Origin: Planctomycetales bacterium
GTDB taxonomy: Bacteria; 4484-113
Reading direction: 5' to 3'
Assembly: GCA_030606285.1 (NCBI GenBank)
Contig: JAUWGS010000001.1
Coordinates: forward strand, 112,696-176,695
Length of the DNA stretch: 64,000 bases
Of this stretch, positions 25,573-34,426 are shown piece by piece (position 1 is the first letter of the stretch; each line of letters starts with the position of its first letter). The notes beneath the pieces are model-generated. The model was given only the letters and a program-made list of their open reading frames with translations. It did no database searches and had not been told where the DNA came from. Position numbers and translations under genes: made by a program.

Positions 25573-26307
25573 ATGAGTAACGTTATCCTCGTCATCATCA
25601 TGGCGCTCTCTCAGGTCTTCGGACTTGGAGGCAATGTCGACTCCCGGCTCGAAAAAGCCCTGAAAGACGAGTTGGGCGAGAGGGTTCAGGCCGTTGACGT
25701 CGAATCGCATATAAATAAGGGCTCCCTTCTGGTGAAGGGGAAGATTGCAGCAATCGATTTCAGGCTGGAAGGGCTTTACGTCAAGCCGGTGCGCATTGAG
25801 GAAGCCTACTTCATCGTGGAAGACGTGCGCATCAGAGCGGAGAAGGTGCTGCTGGGAAAGGCTGAGGATTGCATCCGCAGCATCGGAGATATAACACTTC
25901 GCTTCACCTTCCTGCCAGGCGACCTTTCACACGCGCTGGACGTTCAGAGCGAGCTGATCGATGAGCCTGAGGTTATCACCAAGAAGGGGCAGGTAGTCAT
26001 GCGCGGACGATACGCGCTGGGACCATTGTCGGTGCCTTTCGAAGTTCAAGGCTACTTCAGCTACGAAGGTGGTAGCAAGATATACTATCGCATCAACCGG
26101 GGGCGTGTTGCAGGCGTTGGGTTACCGTCAGGTCTGAAGATGAGGCTCGAAAACGAGCTGAATCCGATTTTCGACCTGGGAGAGTTCCACGAGAAGCGAC
26201 GCGAAGAGTTCAAGCGTTGCGAAGAAATGCTGGGTCGTGAACTCAAGGTGGTAATCACGCATATCATAGTCGAGGAAGACCGGATCATAGTAACAGGCTC
26301 AATCTGA
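25573..26307 (+). CDS. DUF2993/LmeA-like lipid-binding protein
   Basis: 244 residues. A short hydrophobic N-terminus (VILVIIMALSQVFGLGG) is followed by SRLEKALKDELGERVQAVDV and a repeated beta-strand pattern ending in VITHIIVEEDRIIVTGSI, as in DUF2993 (LmeA) proteins. These are tubular lipid-binding proteins of the periplasm or envelope. No catalytic residues are expected. Divergent from the enoyl-CoA hydratase gene. Confidence 0.7.
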   Translation: MSNVILVIIMALSQVFGLGGNVDSRLEKALKDELGERVQAVDVESHINKGSLLVKGKIAAIDFRLEGLYVKPVRIEEAYFIVEDVRIRAEKVLLGKAEDCIRSIGDITLRFTFLPGDLSHALDVQSELIDEPEVITKKGQVVMRGRYALGPLSVPFEVQGYFSYEGGSKIYYRINRGRVAGVGLPSGLKMRLENELNPIFDLGEFHEKRREEFKRCEEMLGRELKVVITHIIVEEDRIIVTGSI

Positions 26308-26568
26308 GCTTCAGCCAGCAGGGCAGCCCCGCTGTTGGGCGTTGCGCCCATTGGTGTACCCATAGAAGTTCGGTTCCAGAATAAATCGGCGCGGACTGCA
26401 GAAATGCGTGTGGCTTTAGTATCAGATACGCTGGGTCTGCTGTTCCACACACCATATTGTAAAGCTGGCGCGGATTGAGCAGGTGCTTACCACCGTGGGT
26501 AGACTCAGGGTATAATATATGCATATCCCATATATGACGAATGAACTTCAACGAGGGGGTAGGTTACT
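26308..26568. other. Intergenic region with promoter of the repeat lipoprotein
   Basis: An imperfect hairpin at 26316-26334 (CAGC...GCTG around GGG/CCC) follows the DUF2993-like gene without a T-run. TATAAT at 26511-26516 is followed by an AT-rich near-palindrome (ATATGCATATCCCATATATG) and a GAGGGGG site before the GTG at 26569. Nothing else is recognised. Confidence 0.45.
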
Positions 26569-29418
26569 GTGCGGAAGCTCATAGTTGCTGTCTTTGGTTT
26601 GACAGTAGTGTTTCTCCTTCTGGCAGCCTGTGGTGGTGGTGGTGCGTCAGGACCGTCCGGTTTAACACCGCTACTTACTGTCGGTGGTGACCTGGAAAGC
26701 TCACCGCCGGGTGAAGGAGAAGGAACACTCGAGGCGGTCGATGTAGAACCACCTCAAGTTGCAGAAAGTGCAGGCGAGATAGGAGGGATTGTTGCCGATT
26801 ACCTCGGTACGCCCATTCCTGACCTGGAGATCTATCTCAACAGCACAGGGAACGTAGTCTCGTCCACTGACGACAGTGGCGAATTCCTGGCCAGTGGCGT
26901 TGCCAGTGGCGACCATAAGCTGGTCATCGGAGTCGAGGGAATCGAGGTAGCGTCGTTTGATGTGAGCTATGACGACGCTCTCCCGCTGAATGTCGCGCTT
27001 TCGCCTGCCGGCGCGCGCACAGTCTCTGAGTACTCGGAGTTCGGTTCTCTGGTGGGAGTAGTCACCGACATGGAGGGCACTCCGCTGGAAGGTGTGAAAG
27101 TTCTCGTGTTCAACGACGACCGCTTCTTCCTCCTGGCTCGAACGAACGCGCATGGCGAGTACGAGTTCGCGAGGATTCCCGCCGGCGAGTACAGACTTCT
27201 CGGTTTCAAGCGTGGCTACCGGACATACGTAGGTGAGGTCGCCATCCGGGCGGGTGAGGTTACTAGGCATGACTTCGTGATGAGAGGGTATACCGTTGGA
27301 CGGGTCATTGGAACTGTCTACGACGAAGAAGGTAACACTCTTCCGAGATCCCATATCTTCCTGCTTTACCGTGATCAAGAAGAAGATGGTAGGACACCGC
27401 CGGCCTTCCACACCATGACCGGGCTTGAGGGACATTACGCATTCAACGATGTTCCGGCTGGCGAGGCGGACATGCTCGCATTCAAGCCGGGGTACGAGCC
27501 GGAAGATGCCGAGGTTGTAGTTCCACCATTGGGCTTCATCGTTCAGGACTTCGTGCTCCACGGCTATCCACCGCCGCCACCTCCGCCGCCAGCGTACGCC
27601 ATACTAACGGGCTTTGTACACAGCGGGCCGGATCACCCTATTGGCGGCGCGCTTGTTGAGCTAATACGTGGTGAGGGTCTCTACTTCTCCACCGAGAGCA
27701 ACGATGATGGCTTCTATCGGTTTGATGAGTTGCCAATCGGCGAGTATGTATTCGAAGTTTCTGCCGAAGGATACGAGGCCATACGCGGCGAGCTGCGACT
27801 TCTGCCCGGCCACAACATTCGCAACTTCTTCCTGCGTCCGCACCAGCCGCCGCCTGGCCGGGGCGCCATCGTGGGCACGGTTTATAGACCTGGGAACGAC
27901 GACCCTGATGGCAGATACCAACCCGTCCCCGGCGCGGAGGTTACGCTTTTCCATGGCCCGCCTGAGTCTAACAGACCCCCCATCGGGCATACCCGCACTG
28001 ATGAGCGCGGACGCTACGCCTTTGAAGGCTTGCCTCCTTCAGGCGACCTGCCCTATGTAGTCGTGGCGCAGAGAGAGTTCCCTGATGGCCTGTGGCGCGG
28101 AATAGAGGACACCTTCCTCCGCGAAGGCCAAGTGGTGACTTTGGATATCTACCTGCATCCAGTAGGACCGCCTGGCAGGGGCGCTATCGTGGGCACGGTT
28201 TACCGGCCCGGTTCTGGCGTCGAACGTATACCCGTGCCTGGGGCTGAAGTTGCGCTCTTCCACGGCCCGCCGGAGCCCGGCAGGCCGCCATTGAGGCAGA
28301 CTCGCACCGATGAGTACGGACGCTACGCCTTCGAAGAGCTGGCGCCTTCAGGCGATATGCCGTATCTGGTAATCGCACGCAAGGACTTCGCAGACGGCCC
28401 GTGGGAAGGGGCTGCAGACACCCTCTTGCGCGAGGGTGAGAGGGTCACCCTGGATATCATGCTGCATCCAGCCGGGCCGCCGTCGGAGCCGGGCACCATT
28501 TTCGGGCTGGTCTGGCGAATGGGTGACGAGACTGGCGGGCTGATGCCAGTTTCCGGTGCCTGGGTCAAGCTCTTCCACGGACCGCCCGACCCAGGTCGTC
28601 CGCCGTTCAGAGTTGCCGAGACCAACGAAAGGGGCATGTACTGCTTCGAGAATCTGCCCCCCAGCGGCGACCTGCCCTACTTCCTCATCGCGGGCAAGCA
28701 GTTCGACGACGGTCTCTGGCTCGGCGATGGCAGCACTTACCTGCGACCGGGTGAGGAGCGCCGCGTCAACATCCAGCTGTTCCCCGCGGGTCCACCGCCG
28801 GAGTTCGGCAAGATTCACGGCAAGGTCTGGCGGGCACTTGAAAACGGGAGAGAAGAGTTCGTCCCTGGAGCTTTGGTGCTACTGTTCCACGGTCAGCCCG
28901 GCGAGGGCAACGAGGCCATGCGCGAGACCCATACCGACGAGAATGGCTACTACTGCTTCAATGAGCTACCGCCTTCAGGAGACATTCCTTACTTCCTGGT
29001 GGCGAAGAGGTCGTTCGGCGATGAGCTGTGGATGGGTGATGCGCACACCCTCCTCGGCCCCGGTGAGGAGAAGGAGCTCTACATCAGGCTCTATCCTCAG
29101 GGGCCGCCGCCGGAATTCGGTAGCGTCGAAGGCACCGTTTGGCGCATGCTCGAGGGCAACGAGGAGGTAGTGCCGGAAGCACTGGTCCTGCTGTATCACG
29201 GTGCACCCGGACAGAATAATCGCCCACTCCGCGAGACTCACACCAACGATGACGGACGCTACTGCTTTGAGGAGCTCCCGCCCAGCGGTCAGATTCCCTA
29301 TGTGGTCGTCGCCAAGAAGTGGTTCGGCAACTTCCTGTGGCAGGGGCTGGAAGATTTCCATCTCGCCCCTGGCGAGGATAAAGAGGTCAACATCCGGATA
29401 TTGCCGCCCGTTCGGTAA
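26569..29418 (+). CDS. Large lipoprotein with nine carboxypeptidase-regulatory-like domains
   Basis: 949 residues. Signal peptide with lipobox LLLAAC, then a low-complexity spacer. Beta-sandwich domains of the CarboxypepD_reg/SpaA-like type follow: four of about 80-95 residues (68-425), interrupted by an eight-proline stretch near 338, then five near-identical repeats of 104-106 residues. Each repeat has G(A/T/K)I.G.V.R, FHGPP, T(D/N)E.G.Y.FE.LPPSGD.PY and a final DI.LHPAGPP. Such domains act as rigid extracellular stalks or adhesin rods. No enzyme domain is attached. GTG start after GAGGGGG. Confidence 0.85.
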   Translation: MRKLIVAVFGLTVVFLLLAACGGGGASGPSGLTPLLTVGGDLESSPPGEGEGTLEAVDVEPPQVAESAGEIGGIVADYLGTPIPDLEIYLNSTGNVVSSTDDSGEFLASGVASGDHKLVIGVEGIEVASFDVSYDDALPLNVALSPAGARTVSEYSEFGSLVGVVTDMEGTPLEGVKVLVFNDDRFFLLARTNAHGEYEFARIPAGEYRLLGFKRGYRTYVGEVAIRAGEVTRHDFVMRGYTVGRVIGTVYDEEGNTLPRSHIFLLYRDQEEDGRTPPAFHTMTGLEGHYAFNDVPAGEADMLAFKPGYEPEDAEVVVPPLGFIVQDFVLHGYPPPPPPPPAYAILTGFVHSGPDHPIGGALVELIRGEGLYFSTESNDDGFYRFDELPIGEYVFEVSAEGYEAIRGELRLLPGHNIRNFFLRPHQPPPGRGAIVGTVYRPGNDDPDGRYQPVPGAEVTLFHGPPESNRPPIGHTRTDERGRYAFEGLPPSGDLPYVVVAQREFPDGLWRGIEDTFLREGQVVTLDIYLHPVGPPGRGAIVGTVYRPGSGVERIPVPGAEVALFHGPPEPGRPPLRQTRTDEYGRYAFEELAPSGDMPYLVIARKDFADGPWEGAADTLLREGERVTLDIMLHPAGPPSEPGTIFGLVWRMGDETGGLMPVSGAWVKLFHGPPDPGRPPFRVAETNERGMYCFENLPPSGDLPYFLIAGKQFDDGLWLGDGSTYLRPGEERRVNIQLFPAGPPPEFGKIHGKVWRALENGREEFVPGALVLLFHGQPGEGNEAMRETHTDENGYYCFNELPPSGDIPYFLVAKRSFGDELWMGDAHTLLGPGEEKELYIRLYPQGPPPEFGSVEGTVWRMLEGNEEVVPEALVLLYHGAPGQNNRPLRETHTNDDGRYCFEELPPSGQIPYVVVAKKWFGNFLWQGLEDFHLAPGEDKEVNIRILPPVR
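27862..29416 (+). repeat. Five in-frame tandem repeats, period 312-318 bases
   Basis: Units begin at 27862, 28180, 28492, 28807 and 29119. The first two are the most alike (both start GAIVGTVYRPG). The period varies by whole codons, consistent with duplication followed by protein-level selection. Confidence 0.85.
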
Positions 29419-29440
29419 CTGAACCTTGTGCGTAACAGGC

Positions 29441-29471
29441 GGGGCCTGCCCGGACAGGCCCCTTCTGTTTT
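29441..29471 (+). terminator. Rho-independent terminator
   Basis: Perfect 8-bp stem GGGGCCTG (29441-29448) / CAGGCCCC (29455-29462), 6-base loop, then TTCTGTTTT. It closes the repeat-lipoprotein gene. Confidence 0.85.
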
Positions 29472-29554
29472 AACTCGCGATGATTCCTCGTGGAGAGAGG
29501 AGTCAGCAGGGCTTCTGGGCGGTGAGAAAGACAGAGGCTGCAACTCGGATGTGC

Positions 29555-29560
29555 TAAAAT
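29555..29560 (+). promoter_or_regulatory. -10 box of the DoxX gene
   Basis: TAAAAT, giving a leader of about 30 bases containing a GAGGAGGGG site before ATG 29597. Confidence 0.45.
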
Positions 29561-29596
29561 AGGTCGTTACCGCTATCACGCGAGGAGGGGCGAACA

Positions 29597-30100
29597 ATGA
29601 AAGAAGATGGGCGGATCGTCGCATTTAGCGCGGGGCTATTCCTCATGCGGCTAGTGATCGGCGTAGTGCTTTTCGCACGTGGCAGCCAGATTCTCTTCTA
29701 CTGGTGGACAGGCATCGGAATGGAGGATTATGCTGGTTACCTGGAGCTTCACGACTTAAACTTCCTCATTGGCTCCCTTGGGTGGGCCTGGGTTTTCGGC
29801 CTGGTTCAATTCGTCGGCGGCATCCTGATCGTCTTTGGACTTATGACCCGTCTGGCAGCTCTGCTCAACGCGCTGGTGATGCTCTTGCTGATGACCATGG
29901 TGGAGCACACCGGCGGGTTCTTTATGGGCCTATACGGCCTTGGCGAACACGGTGAGATGGTATACCAGGGGGGGATCGAGTACACTCTCGTGCTGGGGGC
30001 TGTTCTGTTTGGCCTGTTCCTGACCGGGGCCGGCAATTACTCCCTGGATGTGGGCTTCGCCGTCAAGCGGAAAGAGAAACCAGCAGCGAACGCGGAGTAG
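29597..30100 (+). CDS. DoxX-family membrane protein
   Basis: 167 residues with four membrane helices: about 13-30, 50-75 (GSLGWAWVFGLVQFVGGILIVFGL), 80-100 and 125-148. GLMTRLAALLNALVMLLLM is typical of DoxX/MauE-like proteins, small quinone- or redox-linked membrane proteins of uncertain role. Strong GAGGAGGGG site. Confidence 0.8.
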   Translation: MKEDGRIVAFSAGLFLMRLVIGVVLFARGSQILFYWWTGIGMEDYAGYLELHDLNFLIGSLGWAWVFGLVQFVGGILIVFGLMTRLAALLNALVMLLLMTMVEHTGGFFMGLYGLGEHGEMVYQGGIEYTLVLGAVLFGLFLTGAGNYSLDVGFAVKRKEKPAANAE

Positions 30101-30124
30101 AAAGAATCTGACCTGGAGATGCTG

Positions 30125-30952
30125 CTAGGGGAATCGGGCTGCCAGTTCGCGCACCAAGTGTGAGTTTAACTTGTGACCGCTTCTGATCCCGACGTAATGG
30201 GCGCGTACAGCCCTTTGAAGGATATGCAGGTCGCCCATCAGGTCAAGGATCTTGTGACGGGCGAGCTCCCCGCTCATTCTGAGTTCCGGTTTGACTCCGG
30301 GGCGGATTATCAACCCCATATTCTCGTCTGTCGACTTGATTAGCCCGCTTTGCACAGCCGCTAATGCATCTGGTTCGGCGATGAAAGTGCGAGCTGGAAG
30401 CAGGTCTGTGAGCAGGTCATCCGAGCCCGGCACAACCGTTACGAAGTCGCAGCCGATCTCAGGATACTTCGAGTAATCAAGCATATACGAGAAGCGCAGC
30501 GTCTCGCAGGGGATGGCAACAATCACCGAGTCACCGTCCTCCACGAGCAATGGACGGTTCAGCGACATTTCTCGGAGTATTGAGGACTGCTCCTCCAGGC
30601 CAACTCCGAGAAAAGCCTCCGCGTAGACCTTGGCGCTACCGTCGAGAGTCGGCATTTCCGGCCCGTTCACCTCGACCACCAGGTTAGTAACGCCCAGAAC
30701 AGCGCATGCAGCCAGCAGGTGCTCCACTACGGCGATTGTAGCGTCGCCCGCCCGAAGGGTCGTGCAGTTCCCGCTCGGTTGCTGATTGGCGGGCCTGCAG
30801 TGTATGACAGGTTTTTCGCTCAGGTCAGAGCGAATGAAGGCTATGCCGCTGTTTGGCTTGGCCGGTAGGAAGACGACATGTGTGTCCTGGTTGTGGATGA
30901 ACCCGGGTCCATGCAAATCGCATGGGCCGCGTATTGTCTTCTGGTAAGCCAT
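30125..30952 (-). CDS. lpxC: UDP-3-O-acyl-N-acetylglucosamine deacetylase
   Basis: 275 residues. Zinc enzyme for the committed step of lipid A synthesis. Motifs: TIRGPCDLHGPGFIH at the N-terminus, the zinc-ligand helix VVEHLLAACAVLG, NGPEMPTLDGSA, and the C-terminal HKILDLMGDLH with GHKLNSHLVREL. It shows the organism makes LPS, in agreement with the LptF/G gene. A TAGAGT box lies 14 bases before the ATG; no clear ribosome-binding site. Confidence 0.94.
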   Translation of the reverse strand: MAYQKTIRGPCDLHGPGFIHNQDTHVVFLPAKPNSGIAFIRSDLSEKPVIHCRPANQQPSGNCTTLRAGDATIAVVEHLLAACAVLGVTNLVVEVNGPEMPTLDGSAKVYAEAFLGVGLEEQSSILREMSLNRPLLVEDGDSVIVAIPCETLRFSYMLDYSKYPEIGCDFVTVVPGSDDLLTDLLPARTFIAEPDALAAVQSGLIKSTDENMGLIIRPGVKPELRMSGELARHKILDLMGDLHILQRAVRAHYVGIRSGHKLNSHLVRELAARFP

Positions 30953-31062
30953 TTCGACAGGTCAATACTCTAGCACACGTGTGGTTTTCTCCGAGATTCT
31001 AATGGAGTGCCGCTGAGTTGCAGCGGATTCTCCCTGGCAGCGGGACTCATGTATTCAGACGA

Positions 31063-31091
31063 TTGTCGCGTACCGAACGGTAGTGTATAAT
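31063..31091 (+). promoter_or_regulatory. Sigma70-type promoter of hpf
   Basis: TTGTCG at 31063-31068, 17-base spacer, perfect TATAAT at 31086-31091. Leader of about 36 bases with an AAAGGAGG site. Confidence 0.7.
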
Positions 31092-31133
31092 GTGTGTTGA
31101 GAGTTTAGTACTCTGAAAAAGGAGGCGTAATCG

Positions 31134-31679
31134 GTGCAGCTAACCACCAAGGGGAAGAACTTCGAGGTTTCCGACAGGCTTAGAGAATATGGAGAGCGCA
31201 AGGTTACTAGGCTGGAGAAGTACTTCAATCACATCATCTCGGCCGACATCGAATTCGTGGATGAGGCTGGAGGCAAAAAGCAGAACGCACGCAAAGTTGA
31301 GGTGACCCTCAACGCTGCTGGTAATCTCCTTCGCGCCGAAGAAATCGGGACATCCTTCTACGCGGGTGTCGATTCGGTGGTCGAGAAGCTCGAAAGGCAG
31401 CTCCGCAAGTTCAAGACGCGGATGATTGACAGCCGCAGGGGGAATGGCGATGAAAGAACTGCATCTGCAGCAATCACCGGGAGTGATTTGGATAACCCGA
31501 TTGTCCGCGTGAAGAAGTTCACCGTCAAGCCGATGAGCCCCGAAGAAGCGGTTCTTCAGATGGAGCTGTCGGGGCACGACTTCTTCATTTTCCGTAACTC
31601 CAACAACGACAGTATCAACGTTGTATACCGTCGCCGCAGTAGCGGCTACGGGCTGCTTATACCGGACGAAGGCGACTGA
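31134..31679 (+). CDS. hpf: Ribosome hibernation promoting factor, long form
   Basis: 181 residues, so the long form with an N-terminal S30AE domain (1-105: LTTKGKNFEVSDRLREYGERKV) and a C-terminal dimerisation domain (about 120-175: VRVKKFTVKPMSPEEAVLQMELSGHDFFIFRN). Long HPF pairs 70S ribosomes into inactive 100S dimers during slow growth. GTG start after AAAGGAGG. Confidence 0.95.
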   Translation: MQLTTKGKNFEVSDRLREYGERKVTRLEKYFNHIISADIEFVDEAGGKKQNARKVEVTLNAAGNLLRAEEIGTSFYAGVDSVVEKLERQLRKFKTRMIDSRRGNGDERTASAAITGSDLDNPIVRVKKFTVKPMSPEEAVLQMELSGHDFFIFRNSNNDSINVVYRRRSSGYGLLIPDEGD

Positions 31680-31788
31680 AACATCAGGATATCGCCCGGC
31701 GTTTGATGGTGTTTACCAGCCTGTTGGCCGACCTTTGGGTATCCTCGCGTTGAGCCCACGCACGCGGATGGCCTGCGCTTATTCGTGG

Positions 31789-31794
31789 TAAAAT
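31789..31794 (+). promoter_or_regulatory. -10 box of the cohesin/dockerin-like lipoprotein gene
   Basis: TAAAAT with no clear -35; the leader of about 35 bases contains a GTGGGGGC site. Confidence 0.4.
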
Positions 31795-31835
31795 AGAGCG
31801 TCTATAAGAAACGACTGTTCTGTGGGGGCTTGTGC

Positions 31836-33551
31836 ATGAACATGCTCAAATACTCGGCATTTGCGGCTCTTCTAATCTTGGTTGTAGGCTGTTCTGGAGG
31901 AGAGCGTCTGTCGCTTACTCAACCTTCCTCCCTGTCGGCTGACAGTGACCCTGCGTTCATTCTTAGCGACGAGGGTAGCGTCTACGCGGGTGAAACGACA
32001 CCATTCGTCAGTGAGCAGCGTATGGACGCAATGACAGGGGAACTTGAAGTGAGAGTATGGGCGCGAGAGGCGAAAGACCTGAAGGCAGCGGCGCTTTCAC
32101 TCACATATCCTGCAGATTCCTATCGGCTCGTTGAGGCCGAGTACGCTGGCGGGCTGGGGGAGCAAGACGCTATCTCCGCTGTAATCCCGCGTGCACCGCA
32201 GGTGTTTCTCGGAGCGGCAATCACCCATTTCGACAAACGCCCCGGGGTGGACGGCGACTGTGAGCTTTTCCGGCTCGTGTTCCGTCCGGGTTCGGAGAGT
32301 CCATCGCGTGTGGTATCTAGGCCCCCGGAGCGAGCTACAAACGAGGTCCATCTTACCGGCTCAATGGACGCAGAAAACGTAGTAACGCTTAGATGGAAAG
32401 AACTAAACAGCGGCGACGGCGACAACAACGGCTTAGTGAATATAGCGGACATAACCCCTATTGCGATGAACTATGGCGACTCATCGACGGATGGTATTGA
32501 GGATGACGAGGATTTCCTTGCGGACTATGACCGTAACGGTAAGGTCGAAATCGCAGACATTACGCCGATCGCGATGTTCTATGGGGTTAATCTAGCAGGA
32601 TATCAGGTTCAGATTGCCGAGCCGCCATCCGAAGATTTCACCGACATCCCTGGAGGGATGGTTCTGCGTGCTGATGTAAACCCAAATCCCACAGCTGACG
32701 ACGGGCAACTTGAGTATGTCTACAGCACAGAGCCGATCGACGGACGGTACTCCTATCGTGTGGTGCCTAAGGACGCTGAGGGCAACGAGGGAGTGGTGTC
32801 GGCAAACGTGCTGACGTTCGAGGGCATCACCGAGATTCTATCGCTGGAGATCCGGCCATCCGACCCGGCGCCCTTTGTGATAACCGAGGAAGCACTGGAC
32901 GATATCGACGATAACGAGCAGCCATTCGTCAACAGCTCCGTCCAGCTCGAAGCCTGGGCTATGGTCGAAGGCAAGGTAGAGATGGTGGACGTCACGGGAC
33001 TCGTGAACTGGATGCTTGAGAGCGGCAGTAACTCGGCTACTTTGGGGAACACGCCGGAAGTTGACAAGGGACTGCTGACGGCGACGGATGTGGGTGTTGC
33101 GCGAGTGGTGGCGCATGATGCGAAGAACTTCGAAGTGTCGGCGACTGTAGAGATACCAATCTATGCTATCCGCGATATCACGCTGCGTGTTAAGGGTCAG
33201 GGGGAGCCAGCGGACGTCACGGTCAGCCGGGGCACACTGGTTGACTTCGAGGCTGGTGGGATCTTCGATGATAACGACGGGGATTCCGAGGACTACCTGG
33301 AGATCGACATCACGCCATACGTAGGCTGGGCAATCGGCAGGCCATTGGTCGAAGAAGACCCTCCTGTATATGAGGCTGGTACATTTGCCATCGATACAGC
33401 CACAGGCATCCTTTACACAGGCGACCCGGACTTGAGCGCTGGCTTCAGGGCGTTCGTGACCGCGATTTTCCCGGCTGACGAAGATGTTGAGCCAACCATC
33501 GGTGATGGCTATCGGGCCAACAGCAATATGATTACTGTAACCCTCGATTAG
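31836..33551 (+). CDS. Lipoprotein with cohesin-like and dockerin-like domains
   Basis: 571 residues. Lipobox LVVGC near residue 19. A cohesin-like beta-sandwich (about 65-170: VRVWAREAKDLKAAALSLTYP, ending ELFRLVFRPG) is followed by two calcium-loop repeats at about 193-250: DGDNNGLVNIADITPIA and DYDRNGKVEIADITPIA, the duplicated F-hand pattern of type I dockerins. A fibronectin-like and an Ig-like (BIG2-type) region make up the rest. Cohesin-dockerin pairs assemble extracellular complexes; having both on one lipid-anchored protein suggests a surface scaffold rather than a cellulosome. ATG 31836 follows GGGGG; ATG 31842 is possible. Confidence 0.8.
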   Translation: MNMLKYSAFAALLILVVGCSGGERLSLTQPSSLSADSDPAFILSDEGSVYAGETTPFVSEQRMDAMTGELEVRVWAREAKDLKAAALSLTYPADSYRLVEAEYAGGLGEQDAISAVIPRAPQVFLGAAITHFDKRPGVDGDCELFRLVFRPGSESPSRVVSRPPERATNEVHLTGSMDAENVVTLRWKELNSGDGDNNGLVNIADITPIAMNYGDSSTDGIEDDEDFLADYDRNGKVEIADITPIAMFYGVNLAGYQVQIAEPPSEDFTDIPGGMVLRADVNPNPTADDGQLEYVYSTEPIDGRYSYRVVPKDAEGNEGVVSANVLTFEGITEILSLEIRPSDPAPFVITEEALDDIDDNEQPFVNSSVQLEAWAMVEGKVEMVDVTGLVNWMLESGSNSATLGNTPEVDKGLLTATDVGVARVVAHDAKNFEVSATVEIPIYAIRDITLRVKGQGEPADVTVSRGTLVDFEAGGIFDDNDGDSEDYLEIDITPYVGWAIGRPLVEEDPPVYEAGTFAIDTATGILYTGDPDLSAGFRAFVTAIFPADEDVEPTIGDGYRANSNMITVTLD

Positions 33552-33570
33552 TCCCGGGACGTTTGAGGAT

Positions 33571-34410
33571 ATGCTGCCAGCAGGCGGAATTGCGAATGTG
33601 CTCTACAACAAGCCACTTCTGCGCTTGTTTGTGTTCTTCCTCCTGATAACGCTCGGGGTCCCGGGCTATATCTACCTCACGCAGTCTGTTGCCAAGCTGG
33701 GCACCCAGGGATTGCTGGATGCGCTGGCAGTCTATTCTTTTATCATTGCCGCTTGCCTACTGATTCTTGTAGCCGAGGTGGGCGATTCCCACTATCTACG
33801 CGCGATGGGCGCTCTGGGCACGCTAGTGGGATGCGCGGTGGGCATCCGCTTCATCTTCATCCTGGACGCGCCGCATCTCGAATCGGGTCCGATGGGTGTC
33901 GCCTTCATCACGTTCATTCTGGGAATGGGCTTCGCTCTGGTCTATCTCGTGATTGTCGTAGGGCGGCTAGTTTACGATAAGGTTCAGGCTACTCGGATGG
34001 CTGCGATGCACGACGAGCGGGGGCCTGCGCCCAGCCGCCCCGTGTCGGAGGCTATTGCCGCAGCCGAGCCTACTGCTGCACTTGATGCAGCGCCTGCGGA
34101 CATGTCAGTTAGGCTGGAAGAAGCCGGTGAGCCTGCACTGGTCGGCGTGGCAGGGCCTTATCTTGGACAGAAATTTCCGCTGAAGCAGGGAGATAACTTC
34201 ATTGGCCGTGCGGAAGGTGACATCGTCCTGTCCGAAGACAGGCAGGTTTCCCGCCGCCACTGTGTCGTAACGTGGGCTGAGGATTCGCTGAAGGTGCGCG
34301 ACCTGGGGAGCACTAACGGCACCTATGTCGGTGGCCAGCGGACTGCCGAAAGCACAATCGCCCAGGGCGACCTCATCGGTATCGGCGCAGGTACCTATAA
34401 GGTGGCTTAG
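33571..34410 (+). CDS. Membrane protein with C-terminal FHA domain
   Basis: 279 residues. Four membrane helices (about 14-32, 45-65, 70-92, 105-130) precede a cytoplasmic linker rich in Ala/Pro and a forkhead-associated domain (about 190-275). FHA phosphothreonine-binding residues are present: IGRAEG, SRRH and LGSTNGTYVGG. It probably recruits a phosphorylated partner to the membrane, yet no Ser/Thr kinase is in the window. GAGG site; 19 bases after the dockerin-like gene and likely co-transcribed. Confidence 0.88.
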   Translation: MLPAGGIANVLYNKPLLRLFVFFLLITLGVPGYIYLTQSVAKLGTQGLLDALAVYSFIIAACLLILVAEVGDSHYLRAMGALGTLVGCAVGIRFIFILDAPHLESGPMGVAFITFILGMGFALVYLVIVVGRLVYDKVQATRMAAMHDERGPAPSRPVSEAIAAAEPTAALDAAPADMSVRLEEAGEPALVGVAGPYLGQKFPLKQGDNFIGRAEGDIVLSEDRQVSRRHCVVTWAEDSLKVRDLGSTNGTYVGGQRTAESTIAQGDLIGIGAGTYKVA

Positions 34411-34426
34411 AGCTATCTGGCCTGTC

